Shown here in pieces: positions 51,900 through 62,600 of a stretch of 64,000 bases of DNA. The notes beneath the pieces were generated by a model, which saw nothing but the letters and a program-made list of their open reading frames with translations, was not told the origin of the DNA and made no database searches. The translations under genes and the position numbers were made by a program. Source of the stretch: Adiantum capillus-veneris (Eukaryota; Streptophyta; Polypodiopsida; Polypodiales; Pteridaceae). Positions within the stretch are counted from its first letter, which is position 1; every line of letters begins with the position of its first letter. The DNA is taken from the NCBI GenBank assembly GCA_014529385.2, contig CM043967.1, positions 87,347,278 to 87,411,277 on the forward strand, in the 5' to 3' direction.

Positions 51900-52363
51900 C
51901 TTAGCACAATGTTGGAGTAGATGATCTCTCCCACAATCATCACAGAATACAAATATTTCTATTTGTGGACCCTTGTTTGGACAACCTTGTGCCCAATGGT
52001 CACCTCCATGTTCATAGCATGGACCTTCTTGTTTCGTAGAGCTGGTGATCCAGCCAATGGTTGTTCTTGCTTAGTAAGAATTTTCTTTGAACCATACCCC
52101 TAATTGGCTATGGACATGAGCGTATTCAAATCCATAGAGTACCGGTTTTTCACGGGTTGTGGCACATGCGTTGTCTGAGTGTAGTTGACTACCACTCTAC
52201 CATCATTTAGAAGAGGTGGTTGTTGCCCTAGCATATGTTGCGGATTTGGCTGAGCGTTACACCATTGGGTGGGATGATCGCCTCCACAAGTATTACATCT
52301 CCTCAATTGAGGATGTCCTAGATTCAGGTATTGTATGCAGACTTTGTGTATCCTTCTAATCAC
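51900..52363 (-). pseudogene. gag: Triple zinc-knuckle region of a gypsy gag
   Basis: Three modules in minus direction: CNTCGGDHPTQWC (about 52290-52252), CYEHGGDHWAQGC (about 52019-51981) and CDDCGRDHLLQHC (about 51947-51909). The first and third fit CX2CX3HX4C, one residue shorter before His than the canonical knuckle; the second has His in place of the second Cys. They are separated by Pro/Asn-rich linkers. A CX2CX3HX4C spacing occurs in some plant gypsy gags. Stops and frame changes lie between the first and second modules. Confidence 0.65.
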
Positions 52364-52559
52364 CCCTTGACCACTTGGTCAAAGATCTACATCGTAGGAG
52401 TTTGAACATCTTGCTTTGTTGAGAATTCACTCTTTGGATAAGAGGCACTACTAGTCACACTTTCTATGCTGTTTGTCACCTCTCCATAGGCCTTGCAATT
52501 GTCAACGAGATATAGAGTTTCTCTAGTGAATTGCTCGAACTTTGTGCATCCTTTCAAAT

Positions 52560-52990
52560 GTAGGTCCTTTTTTAGAGTTTCCTTCCTCTAGCCCTCTATG
52601 AAGAGAACTGATAATCTCTCATCTTGCAATAGCTGTCTCACAAGACATTTGTTTATGTATTATTTGAAGTGAAGCTAAGCTTCCTTCACTCTTTTGTTGT
52701 TTCTCTGCTTGGAATAATGGATTTGTGACACCATGTTGTGTATGATCCCCATTTTTGAGAACTCTTTTACAAGTTCTTGTAAGAGTTATGCTATGTTGCG
52801 AAAATCATCTCTATTTAGTGCTTGGAACCAACTCAAGCCTATTCCTTTTAATGTCAACCCAAATCCCTCATACTGAGTATAAAATCTGCAATCTGTTCAG
52901 CTCTCAAAACTTGTTTGAAGAGTGAGACATGAGCATATGGATCCCCTAACCCATTGTACTTTGTCTTAACACATTAAGCCACTTGATCTG
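52560..52990 (-). pseudogene. gag: Gypsy gag capsid remnant
   Basis: The minus-strand frame gives QYEGFGLTLKGIGLSWFQAL and ELVKEFSKMGIIHNMVSQIH, with the L-x-L-K-G-x-x-x-x-W pattern of retrotransposon gag capsid, and further upstream GDPYAHVSLFKQVLRAEQI. Stops interrupt it (for example after FRNIA). Confidence 0.65.
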
Positions 52991-53122
52991 GTCTTAACTG
53001 TTGTGGTCTAGTCACCAATCTAGCCAAATCTTGGTCTCTTGGAAAGATGTCTCTCACTCTCTCCTCTCGCCTTGGAGAAAATCCTAGTGGAATCCTCTCT
53101 AATATTTCTTTGGCATCATTAT

Positions 53123-53545
53123 TTATTGAAAGTAGGTAGAGATTGGAGTACCCTTGTATGTATATCTCTCTAGGTCAATTCGATCGACAAGTTTATACCC
53201 TCTTCCACACTTATCTACTATCAAAACTTGCACTCCATGGGTATCTGCATATGTGCATGCATAAAGGTTCTTATTGGTGGTCAACTCTCTAGCATTGGGA
53301 TCTACACACTTGTAGAAGGTACGTGGATCCACATTTGTGAACCTATATAAGCCCTTATGAGCATAATTTGCTAGGAGTCTCATGGCTTTGCTGGTTTTGA
53401 TGAATCTCATGTTCGATTTATTGATCAGAGGATGCCTCTCCTCTATGTATTCTTCCAATCCGAGTGTTGAAGGCATTGCAATATTTCTTGCGTTTTTTAT
53501 GTCTCTAAGTGGAGTAGAAAACCTTGGTGGTGGATTATTTGTCAT
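53123..53545 (-). CDS. Unrecognised ORF upstream of the gypsy gag remnant
   Basis: 140 codons starting MTNNPPPRFSTPLRDI. It includes HPLINKSNMRFIKTSKAMRL and TFYKCVDPNARELTTNKN. It ends 21 bp before the decayed gag frame resumes, so it may be the gag N-terminus or matrix-like part. No family recognised. Confidence 0.45.
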   Translation of the reverse strand: MTNNPPPRFSTPLRDIKNARNIAMPSTLGLEEYIEERHPLINKSNMRFIKTSKAMRLLANYAHKGLYRFTNVDPRTFYKCVDPNARELTTNKNLYACTYADTHGVQVLIVDKCGRGYKLVDRIDLERYTYKGTPISTYFQ

Positions 53546-53992
53546 GGTTAGGACTCACTCAAAACTCTCAAGATAGTCCTTGGTTGACAAGCCCACTTTG
53601 GCACTTTGGCTTAGTGAAATTTATCCCTTTTTGACCCTGATTAGGTCTCTCAAAAGTTAGGTCTTTGTGATTGTTTTGGTCTCTGAAAACTAGTTCTAGG
53701 TACCCTAAAAGTTTAAAATTAGGAAACCTGAAAAGTTCAGCTTTAAACCCAAAACTTGCCCGCAAGATTTCTTCCTGGATATACTTGACTCATTTTGGAT
53801 TTTTTCATCAAAAGTTAGAGCATTTTTGGAGAACTACGCTCGAAACAACATTTAGTATAGTCTTAGGACCATAAGAGAGGAATTTGGCTTGTATCTTGGT
53901 CTCGAAAGGGTGTTTTTAGCTCAAACTTGAAATTTGGGATGTACTCAAGTATGTCTACAAGATCATCAAGTCAGATACCCCCACTATGAGGT

Positions 53993-56061
53993 ACATGGAT
54001 TGCAATCCATTTTCCTCTGTCAAAGTTTTTTCTCCAAATTTCTCCAACTTTGGCTTTGCAACCAATTCTCATCAAATTTTGAGGTTGAGAAACATAAATC
54101 GCTATCCATGTTCAACCACATCTGGACTTGATCTCTTAGGAGTTTGTTCTTGACTATGTCCACAAGCTTAATCTCAAATCTTTTTGAATTTGGACTTCTT
54201 TGGATAGTTCAAATGCTGAATACTTGGTATGCACTATGATTTTCAGTTTGTCACTTGTTTTGCTCTCCTTTGAACCAAATTTACTATTTTTTTTCCAAAA
54301 ATGGATCTGGGGATATGTTTTGTTGTGTATACACTACTAAGCTTGAAAATTTTAGTTGAAGTTGTTACTATGGGTACATGGTTCGTGATGCATGTTTCTA
54401 GCCATTGGTACCATCAGAATCAACAAGTAGTCCTATGCTATCATGTTTTTTATAAAATGGACCTCTCGATTGAATATCAGGTCAATTTTGGCACTTTATC
54501 AAAGTATTTGACAATTTTGGGCTTTTGGTATGGTTTTTTATATCCAAATTCAATTTTGAAAAGACCACTAGACTCCTTGTAATGTCCTCTAACTATGGTG
54601 CAAGTTTGGTATCAGTCTCTGACAGAGGAACATAGATTGCAAATTATGTACCCTTGTGTGAGATTGCATTGAAACTTGGCACATAGCTTGCCCTTGGTCT
54701 CTTGATCCCTGATATCTGGTTTTTGTGTGATTTGGAACACTTTAGGTCAAGCAAAAGTCAATCTGTAGGTCTGTTTTAGGCTTTTCACCTTGAACAATTT
54801 TTTGCCCTTTTGACCCACTTCTTGAACTTGTTTGACAATGCTTCTTTGGGGACTTTTGTTCACAATGATCTTTGCTAGAGGCTGGAAAATATTATGTCCA
54901 AAACTTCCTTAAGGGATCATGGATTCCGATCCATGATCCACCACTTTTGGACTTGATATTTGGCGTGCTCGTAGCTTTAGATTTTTATAGCCTGCTTATG
55001 AAGAGATTTTTGAATTTGGATAAGTTTTGCCCAACCAAAGTTGAGATCTTCAATCTTCTTTGACAATTTTGACAAAGTTTTGTTTTTTGCTCTTTTGACC
55101 ACTTTTTGTAAATGTTTTGCATATGGTTCTTTTGGGAAAGTTGTTCCAAATGGTGCCAACTACTTACTGGTCTAGTTTTTGTGTAGGATTTTTTTAAAAA
55201 GGTACATGGATCGTGATCCATGTTTCTAAGCCAATTTGACTTTTCTTGGTATCATTGGAATCCCTATGTTTATTAGATGCTATGGTATCAAAAAAATTGG
55301 ATTCATACTAGTTTCTGTCAAACAAAAGTGAATTCTCAAGTTTGTTCTGGTGGTTTTCGACTATCTGTTGTTTTTAGCCTTTTTCATCTCTTTTGAAAAC
55401 TTTTTTGCCGATGGTTCTTTTAAGAAATTGGTTTCAACTTGTATCAGTTACCCACTTGTCAATTTTCAGCCAAAGATCGTGATGAGGTACATGGATTGCG
55501 ATCCATATTTAACCTCATTTTGATATGAAACTTGGTCAGCTTAGAGTCAATGTTATGATGACACTCTTTCGCAAATCTTTTTGAATTTGAATCACTTTTG
55601 CCTAACCAAAAGTAAAATTTTGTGTGTGCTTTGCGGTTTTTGGTATTTTGATCAACTTTTTTCTTTTTTTTGCTATGGTCCCTTTTGTCAAAGTTCTTTG
55701 ACTAATTAGCAAGGATGTATATGTCAAATATCAGTCCTAAATGTCAAAAGGTACATGGATCGCAATCGGGATCGTGATCCATGTTTGACAATATCAAGAA
55801 TTTTGTTATGATGGTTCTCTATTCCCTTTAGAAGCCGACTCTCACCCCTTCTTTGTTTTGGATCCCAAAAAGCGGAAAAATCCCAAATTTTGTGTCTAAA
55901 ATGCTTGTTTTGTTGTTTTTTCGCTATTAGCCAATTTTGATGTGATTTTTGAGTTTTTCTTTTAAGCAAAATTGATTAGAGAAATATCTCATTGATTCTC
56001 ATTATCACTAATGAGTTTTCTACCAAAGTGGTCTCTAGGGTACATGAATTGCGATCCATGT
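53993..56061. repeat. Degenerate ~285-bp tandem array, each unit with a palindrome
   Basis: Eight palindromic sites of the type ACATGGATYGYGATCCATGT start at 53993, 54376, 54630, 54915, 55204, 55489, 55753 and 56042 (spacing 254-383, mostly 264-289). Between them recur TTTTGACMACTTTTT, TTTGAATTTGGATAAGTTTTGCC and TGGTTCTTTTGGGA-like words, so these are old tandem duplicates and not isolated motifs. The array fills most of the leader between primer site and gag. Confidence 0.8.
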
Positions 56062-56594
56062 TCCTCCACAAAATCTGCCAAGATTTCCAAATTTCTTGTA
56101 GAGAGTATGTGAATGCCCTTGATCCACAAATTTTGCATTTGGATCACTTTTCAACTCTCTACCATCAAATTTTTAGAATTTCAGAGTTTATGGTTATTTC
56201 GGCCAAAATATGATTTTCACCCTTTTCCCCCTCAATCTTCTAGCCCAACTTTGATTGTAGTAGTTTCTACTTACCCTACTCCTAAGTACGGAAATGAAAC
56301 ATGAAACAAAAACAAATAGAACAATACAAAAAGTAAAGTCAAAACTAAAAATGAAAGAACACTCTAAAAGCATAGAGAAAATTGAAGAATGAACTGCTGC
56401 TTTTGGCTATCTCAGTCACAACCCTCTTTACCTCTCGATAATAGATATAGCAAGTCCTCGACTTCTAGAGTCTACTAAGCACTAGACCCCGTGTCTAGCT
56501 GCCTCATTGCTAAAGTGTAAATGGAATGGAGAACCAAATCTTTGAAAAAGATGCTCTAACTCCCCACTAGGTCACTCACCATCTAAGGTTCATA

Positions 56595-56612
56595 TCCCCA
56601 ACAGCGGCACCA
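56595..56612 (-). other. Primer binding site of the 40-57 kb gypsy element
   Basis: The minus strand reads TGGTGCCGCTGTTGGGGA one base after LTR unit 3. It resembles the TGGCGCCGTTGCCGGGGA site of Athila-type plant gypsy elements (tRNA-Asp). Confidence 0.7.
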
Positions 56613-56613
56613 A

Positions 56614-57133
56614 TGTTAGTGAATCGCGACAACGAACGTTTGTAGCATAGCTATCAAACACTAACAAAATGTCAATACTCAGGGAAGTGACTCGAATGGG
56701 GAATGGAGACTCTTTGAGGTTGTCAATCTCACTAAGTGAACCTTAACAAGCAAACAAACCAACTGAACAAGCAAACCACCACTCACTGATCTAGAAAATC
56801 TATCTATGTCCTTTCTCACCACTCTAGGTCATCACACCATTTTGGCACTCAAACAGACTCGAAATGCAATGGACCTTTTTTATTCTACCAACTCTTGTCG
56901 CAATCCAATAAGGTACCCAAATCACGATCCATCATGAAGAAGGTCCCGAAAACTGCAACAAAACTATCCAAAAATGTTTCCCTATGGTCTAAGAACACTG
57001 TGCTATGGTCCAAAGGTCATAAAACAATGATTTAAGCACTCAATTCTACAATTAAGGCTCACAAATGCGTAGTCACAAACCACAGTAAAATTGACAATGC
57101 TTACACTTGAGTGCAAGAGCAAAAAGAGAGGAA
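56614..57133 (-). repeat. LTR-like unit 3 (5' LTR, truncated)
   Basis: TGTTAGTGAATCGC...AGAGCAAAAAGAGAGGAAC aligns with units 1 and 2 over about 520 bp and then ends abruptly. The remaining ~1.1 kb of the LTR is missing. Confidence 0.75.
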
Positions 57134-57470
57134 CGAGTTTGCATTTATATGCGCGTACCAAAAAAACAATACGTATAAAACGTCATTATATGTCGAAATC
57201 CCGAATAATCACCAAATAGCCGTATTTTTCCTTTTCAATGGAAAGATATTTCTATCAAAAAGTCTTTCGATAGAAAAACTACTAATATAAATACCGTCAT
57301 CGGTTTTGATTGAAACTAGCGAGACTGCAGTTGAGAGTGCAATACACAATTGGAGTTTATTGAGGTATAATTTTAAAATTGTTTCCATTTGTTCTAACTC
57401 TTTTTTGTGCGTTGTAATGGACTTGTGTGGTACATTAGTTTTTCTCTTAACATAGAGTTGGCTTGCACGT
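57134..57470. other. Unassigned spacer between two gypsy elements
   Basis: AT-rich, including short inverted words (TTTCTATCAAAAAGTCTTTCGATAGAAA). No coding signal or element ends recognised. Confidence 0.5.
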
Positions 57471-58792
57471 TGGAGAGGGGGAATGGGGGAACACGCCCAA
57501 CACAAACAAAAGGGCCTCTCTATAGCTTAGGGTATTCAGAGCACCCCTGTCCTCTCAGAAAACACCTTCAAAGAAACACTTAACACTAGCAGACCACCAC
57601 CTGCTCAATTGCCACTTCTCACATACTCTACACACCACCACACAAGATACATCTACTACCACTATGTGTCTCCACCCTTACACACGCACACATACACTCA
57701 ATCTTACTCTCTCACTCAAAACACCATCGGTCTGGGGGGGCACACACATCCACACAGCCGGCACCGAGGAGAAACATGAAAGCACGAGAAAGAGAAGGGG
57801 GGAAGGGGAAACAATGACACGGGAGGCAATTGTGGCTTGATTGGACTTGAGAAAACATATATACCGGCTTGCAATGCCATCACCATGGCCATTTTCAAGC
57901 AAAAGTTACAAAGGGGCTAGCTTGCTTGAGAACTCCACTTTGCAGGCTTCAAACGGCACCTCAAAAGGCCGAAAAAAAATCCCCAAACTTGATCCATTTT
58001 TTACTTTTATAGGGGGGACCTTTAATCTGGGAATTTACAATTTAACTGGTCCACTTGGCACCTATTTTTGGCATCTCTTGGGAAAGACAGCACCGCTTTG
58101 CTCTATCTCTCTCTTCTCTACTCTTTGCACTTGGGGGGGGGCATTAGCGATGTCGCTATTGCCCCCTAGCTCTTTTTTTAAAGAAAAAATTCACTTTCAT
58201 CTTTTACCATGTATACACTGACATCAGCCCAGGCCACGTGCTCCGAGTTGCCCGGGCCACCTGCCCCCAGTTGCCCTGTCCGTCCGGGATCTGCAACATA
58301 CTCTTTCCTTAAACTGCAATATCTTGAACATCGGGGCTCCGTTTGATGAGCCGTTTGGACCGGCTTCTAGAGCACGCTGAACTCTATATTTTAGAGCTTT
58401 GACTTGGCAGTTTGGACATCTCGATTTTCCATCCCATTTGAACCATTCCGTAACACCTTTGGCCTAAAAAGCCGCATCAGGCATACATTCTCGCTACCCT
58501 TTGGCTGCCTAGGGCCTTGGCACCCGCCCTAGCCTTCTGCACTGCACTCGACTACACCTTTTGCCGATCATAGACCACCTTCTAGCTTCGACCAACTTTG
58601 GCTGCACCATCACTGCCCAGCCCCCTTGTCAAACATTTATGTTCGACCAGAAGCATATGTACACAACTTTAAAACAGGCACATCAAACTGATGATTGAAA
58701 GAACTCACAAAACCACAACTGTATGTACAGACTATGTACAAAAGCTTCATCTCCTTCCTTCGACACTCTGCATGCTTTAGGTGGGTTGCCCA
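57471..58792 (-). repeat. Tat-like element 3' LTR (1,322 bp)
   Basis: Plus-strand limits TGGAGAGGGGG and GGGTTGCCCA give TG...CA. The left limit is confirmed by TGGAGAGGG at 63992 following the primer-site flank. It resembles LTRs A-C at both ends. Confidence 0.85.
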
Positions 58793-59088
58793 CCCCCCTT
58801 GACTATAATTTGTTGCACTTCAGGTACTATATCCCTTTCAAAATACAGTTTGAGCCGCACACCATTCACCCTGTTCCTAAGAAGTTTTTCATTTTCTCTT
58901 ACCAGTTGATAGGTTCCATTCGGAAAGGCCTTCTTCACTTTATATGGACCTGTCCACTTATTTTTGAACTTCTTCTGGAATGTGAAATCCAAGTAGCTCT
59001 CGTACTTCATAACCAGGTCTCCCTCTTCTATCTTCTTGTCCAACAGGTTCTGATTGAATTTAGCAACTCGCTTCTCTCTCTGCTTCAC
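58777..59088 (-). pseudogene. Integrase C-terminal domain of the Tat-like element
   Basis: The 103-codon frame has the GPY/F motif (KWTGPYKVKKAFPNGTYQL) and RNRVNGVRLKLYF, typical of gypsy integrase C-termini. The last codons cover the polypurine tract (read as Lys-Gly-Gly-Gly) and the stop TAA lies 16 bases inside the 3' LTR. It is in a different frame from the integrase core. Confidence 0.85.
58793..58800 (-). other. Polypurine tract of the Tat-like element
   Basis: AAGGGGGG on the minus strand directly abuts the LTR start TGGGCAACCC. Confidence 0.85.
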
Positions 59089-59120
59089 ATAGTAATGTGC
59101 CCCGCTGCCTCTCTGTCCAT

Positions 59121-59918
59121 CTACAAATCCTCCAAGCTAACTATCCGATCCTGTAGAACCCCTTGTTGAGTGGCATTGACACACCATATACCCTTTAAAG
59201 CACCTAGTTGTGCATGCACTGGCAACACAGCCTCCTTACCATGGATAAGCTCGAATGGAGTGAAGTTTGTAGCCACTTTATAGCACGTTCTATACGCCCA
59301 TAGACACTTCTCTAGATTTTCTTCCCACTGAGCTTCTTGCTTGTACACATACTTTGTTAGCATCTTTACGATTTGACCATTAGCACTCTCCACTAGACCA
59401 TTGCATTGGGGGTGATAGGGTGAGGAAAACCGATGCTGAATCTTTAACTTTTCCACTAATGCACTCATGAGCCTACTTCTAAACCCTTGACCCCTATCAA
59501 AAACTAACACCCATGGAACATCAAAACGGCAACATATATTATCAAACACGAACTGAGCCACTACTTTAGCATTTACTTCCTTCACTGCTTTGGCCTTGAA
59601 CCACCTTGTAAGGCAGTCAATGGCTACCACCACGTACTTCTTACCAATTGAAGACTTTGGGAGAGGGCCTATAGCATCCAGACCCCATTTCTCAAAAGCA
59701 CTTTGTGCGATGATGGCACTCTGTGACTCCGCTACCAGTCGTCTTTCACCTATAGTCTGACACTCGTGGCACGTCTTGCACCAGTAATGCATGTCCTTCA
59801 CAAGGGAAGGACACCAAAAGCCTGCTCTAAGTACTCAAAACAGAACCTGATCTTTGCCCTGGTGTCCGCTCTCTTCGTGGAATTGCTCCAGTACCATTTC
59901 TATCTCCTCTTTGTATAA
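59121..59918 (-). pseudogene. Integrase zinc region and catalytic core
   Basis: HEESGHQGKDQVLF (first His pair), TGA at 59835, then WCKTCHECQTIGERR (CX2C) complete the HHCC zinc region. The core shows GLDAIGPLPKS, VAIDCLTRWFKAKAV, LVFDRGQGFRS and HPQCNGLVESANGQ, with the D, D and E catalytic positions retained. Joining DNA ends to the chromosome would be its role. Confidence 0.9.
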
Positions 59919-60660
59919 CACCCTTCTCAGCACTCCATCACGCCCATGGTTCATGAGATCCTCACCTACCAGTGTAAATTTGCAGGCCTTTTGCACCACT
60001 CTTCTCTTTTGCAGCTTGGACAAACCCTCTGAACATTGCCCTGTACTCAAAAAGCCTTCAATCTCCTTAAGAGTCTCTCTACCTGTATAAGTGGTTGGGG
60101 CCACATATAGACCTGCAACGTGCACCTGTACTTTGCTGCTAGCTAGTTGATCCACCTCTTGATTCTGCTCTCTCCTCACATGCTTGAATTGGATTTCTTC
60201 AAAAGGCTTCATCATATTTTTTATGGAAAAGAACCAATGCTTCAAAGAATCGCGCTTTACCTGCCATTGGCTTAAAAATTGCTTGATGACTAGCAATGCG
60301 TCTCCCTTCACCACCAACCTTGAAATGCCGAACTCTATGCACTGCTTTAAAAACCCAAATGCAAAGTGAGATACTCCGCCTCATTATTGGTGTGGACATC
60401 CTCCAGATCATATGCCTTCGAGAATATAGTTTTGCCGTGTGGGTCGTGTATCACCACACTTCCTCCTGCTTTCTGCACTACCCTTCGATATGCTCCGTCG
60501 AACCACATTGTAAAAGCATCCTCCAAGTCGGGTTCATCGTTAGCTTCATCTCGCACCACCCTTGGATAGGCCAGTAAATCAATGGCCTTGCTAACAAGAA
60601 TGTCTGCCAGGTGAGACCAACTTGTGTGATCTACCTTGAACTCAAACTCGAACTCCTATA
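59919..60660 (-). pseudogene. Second (archaeal-type) RNase H domain
   Basis: Motifs in order: MWFDGAYRRVVQKAGG (first Asp), TNNEAEYLTL (Glu) in one frame, and VKGDALLVIKQFL (Asp) and VRREQNQEVDQLAS (final Asp) in another. TNNEAEY and the R-x-x-N-x-x-x-D pattern are those of the aRNH domain found beside the original RNase H in Tat elements. A frameshift separates the halves near 60320-60350. Confidence 0.85.
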
Positions 60661-61372
60661 GCTCCAACACCCACTTCATAATCCTTCTTCCTGGCTTCAA
60701 ATGTAGCACTACCTCTGGGAATAGATTATTAGCCATCAACACAAAAAACTTATGCACAATCAAATGGACTTTGAACTCCCTGCATGCGAAGACAAGAGCC
60801 ATCACCCACTGCTCCGCCTCGGTGTAGGTAGCCTCTCCTCGGATAATCACCCTGCTCTCAAAGTATATCGGCTTGTAACTTCTCCCTACCTTTTGCAGTA
60901 GAACCGCTCCAATAGCAACTATGCCCACCATCATAGACACATAGAAGTCGTCCTCTCGATTGGGAGGACACACTGCTCGCAACTGACACAAAATCTCTTT
61001 AACCCTATCAAAAGCCTCCTGAGCTTCCCCATCCCATTCATAACCATGCACTTGCTGAGCCTTTTTTTGAAGAGGATGCACATATTGCGATAGCATCCAA
61101 AAGAAACGTGATAAATACTTCAACTTATGAACAAATGAAGCCAAACCTTGAGCATCTGATGGCGGCTTTATCAACACCAATTCCTTCAACTTCTCGGGAT
61201 CTGACTCTATACCATTTTGCAATACCACATGACCCAACAGCTGCGCTCCAGGCTGTGCTAACCTGCACTTCTTGGGATTCAGCTGACCTCCTTCTTCATC
61301 AAGGCTTTGAAAGAATAATTGGAGCTTCGATAGGTGGTCCAACCTTGACTGTGTAGCAGCCGATATCATCCA
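60656..61372 (-). pseudogene. First RNase H domain and RT thumb
   Basis: Continues from RT after a frameshift near 61360: GGQLNPKKCRLAQPG, LGHVV, KLKYLSRFFWML, then RNase H features EDDFYVSMMVGIVAIGAVLL, PIYFESRVI and GEATYTEAEQWVMALVFA. The first catalytic Asp position appears as Ser or Met (V-S-M-M), as in degenerate first RNase H domains of dual-RH elements. Stop TAG at 60656. Confidence 0.85.
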
Positions 61373-62093
61373 TGAAGACCCTAATAAAACGGCCCAAGTA
61401 TGGACCAAATACCTTGTTCATCCAACCTTGGAAGGTGGCATATGCATTCACCAATCCGAATGGCATTCTGCGATAAGCAAAACAATCCCATGAAGATATG
61501 AATGTGGTCTTCAATTGGTCCTCAAGTGAAATCCCTATCTAAAAGTACCCTGAAAAGCCATCCATAATCGAGTATCTTTCATGCCCAGCCACCTGGTTTA
61601 GGATTTCGTCTTGAAACTTCAATGGGTAGTGATTCCTCTTGGTCGCGGCATTCAATGGCTTGAAGTCGACACACACTCTCCATTTCCCATTCTTCTTAGG
61701 GGTTATGACCACTGGCGAGACCCACTTTGACTCCTTCACAGGATATATGATGCCTGCCTCCAACAACTTATTGATCTCCTGCCAAAGGGCTTCCTTTTCA
61801 ATTTCTCCTAGTCTTCTCAGCTTCTGTGCTTTAGGCTTACGTCCCTCCTTAAGAACAATCTTGTGCTCCACCTCTTTTGCACCTCGCAAATGCTTGTACT
61901 CCGTTGCAAACAAATTTGGATAGGACTCACACAGTTGAACATAGCCCTCCTTTTCACCCTTGGTTAAGTCTTCACTTAACATGTTTGAAACCTCCTCTAT
62001 GCTTAAACCATGAGCTTGAGGTTGCATACCTTCTTCTTTAGGCGGGGATTCATCTATGGTGAGCCCGAATAAGTTTGCATCTATCTTCAACAT
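61299..62093 (-). pseudogene. Reverse transcriptase of the Tat-like element
   Basis: VKESKWVSPVVITPKKNGKW, RVCVDFKPLNAATKRNHYPL, then DGFSGYF and TAG at 61539, then FAYRRMPFGLVNAYATFQ and FIRVFMDDI. The F-M-D-D catalytic box is intact. The TAG replaces the Gln expected after GYF. A frameshift follows the FMDD box. Confidence 0.92.
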
Positions 62094-62111
62094 GTCATCC
62101 TCACTTTCCTC

Positions 62112-62600
62112 TTCCTATGTACTAGTATAGCCTTCATCATAGCCCGTCTCTGTCTCGTACTCATAGCCCGTCATGTCACCCTCATCTTTAACTACCATAG
62201 GACGAGAACTGCTCTCCTTGGTTTTCAAATCAAGCACAATTTGTCTGCCTTTCTCTTTGTTGGGCAAAGTAAACACTTTGCTCTCCCAATCCTGCTTTGC
62301 TCCTATCGCCAAAAGTCATGGCCTACCCAAAATGATTGGATAAGCATTATTCCCTCCCTTCATCACAAAAAAATCGATCAGGCACTCTATGCCCATCACC
62401 TTGACCTTCACATCTTGAGCCACACCCAGACACCTGGCTTTGGTATGGTTAGCCATCCTCATGTGCACATTTGACCTGACTACTGCTTTGACTCCCATCT
62501 CTTTCATGGCTGCTTCCGTCATGACACAAACCTATGGTCCACCGTCTATGTAGGCTTGCACCTGCATCCTCTTCTCTATAATTGCATCCACAAGCGGAAG
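62112..62600 (-). pseudogene. Aspartic protease of the Tat-like element
   Basis: YIDGGP (active site in the D-G-G form) followed by TAG at 62532, then VCVMTEAAMKEMG, ECLIDFFVMKG, YPIILGRP and TGA at 62316 where Trp is expected, then LLAIGAKQDW. A third stop, TAG at 62115, precedes the RT part. All are in one frame with gag and RT, so the ancestor had a single Gag-Pol frame here. Confidence 0.85.

Larger units (their letters stand above)
48987..56613 (-). mobile_element. Interior of a decayed minus-strand gypsy-like element
   Basis: Lies between LTR-like unit 2 and unit 3, with a primer site at its right end. In minus direction it holds a leader of about 3 kb, gag remnants, zinc knuckles and protease-like pieces; no reverse transcriptase, RNase H or integrase was recognised down to 48987. 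It may be a large non-autonomous derivative. Orientation is set by the primer site and gag. Confidence 0.65.

Noticed and set aside
53993-56061. Regular palindromic repeats resembling a CRISPR array
   Set aside because: Spacing is about 285 bp, the intervening units are themselves diverged copies, no cas genes are present and the context is a plant retroelement.
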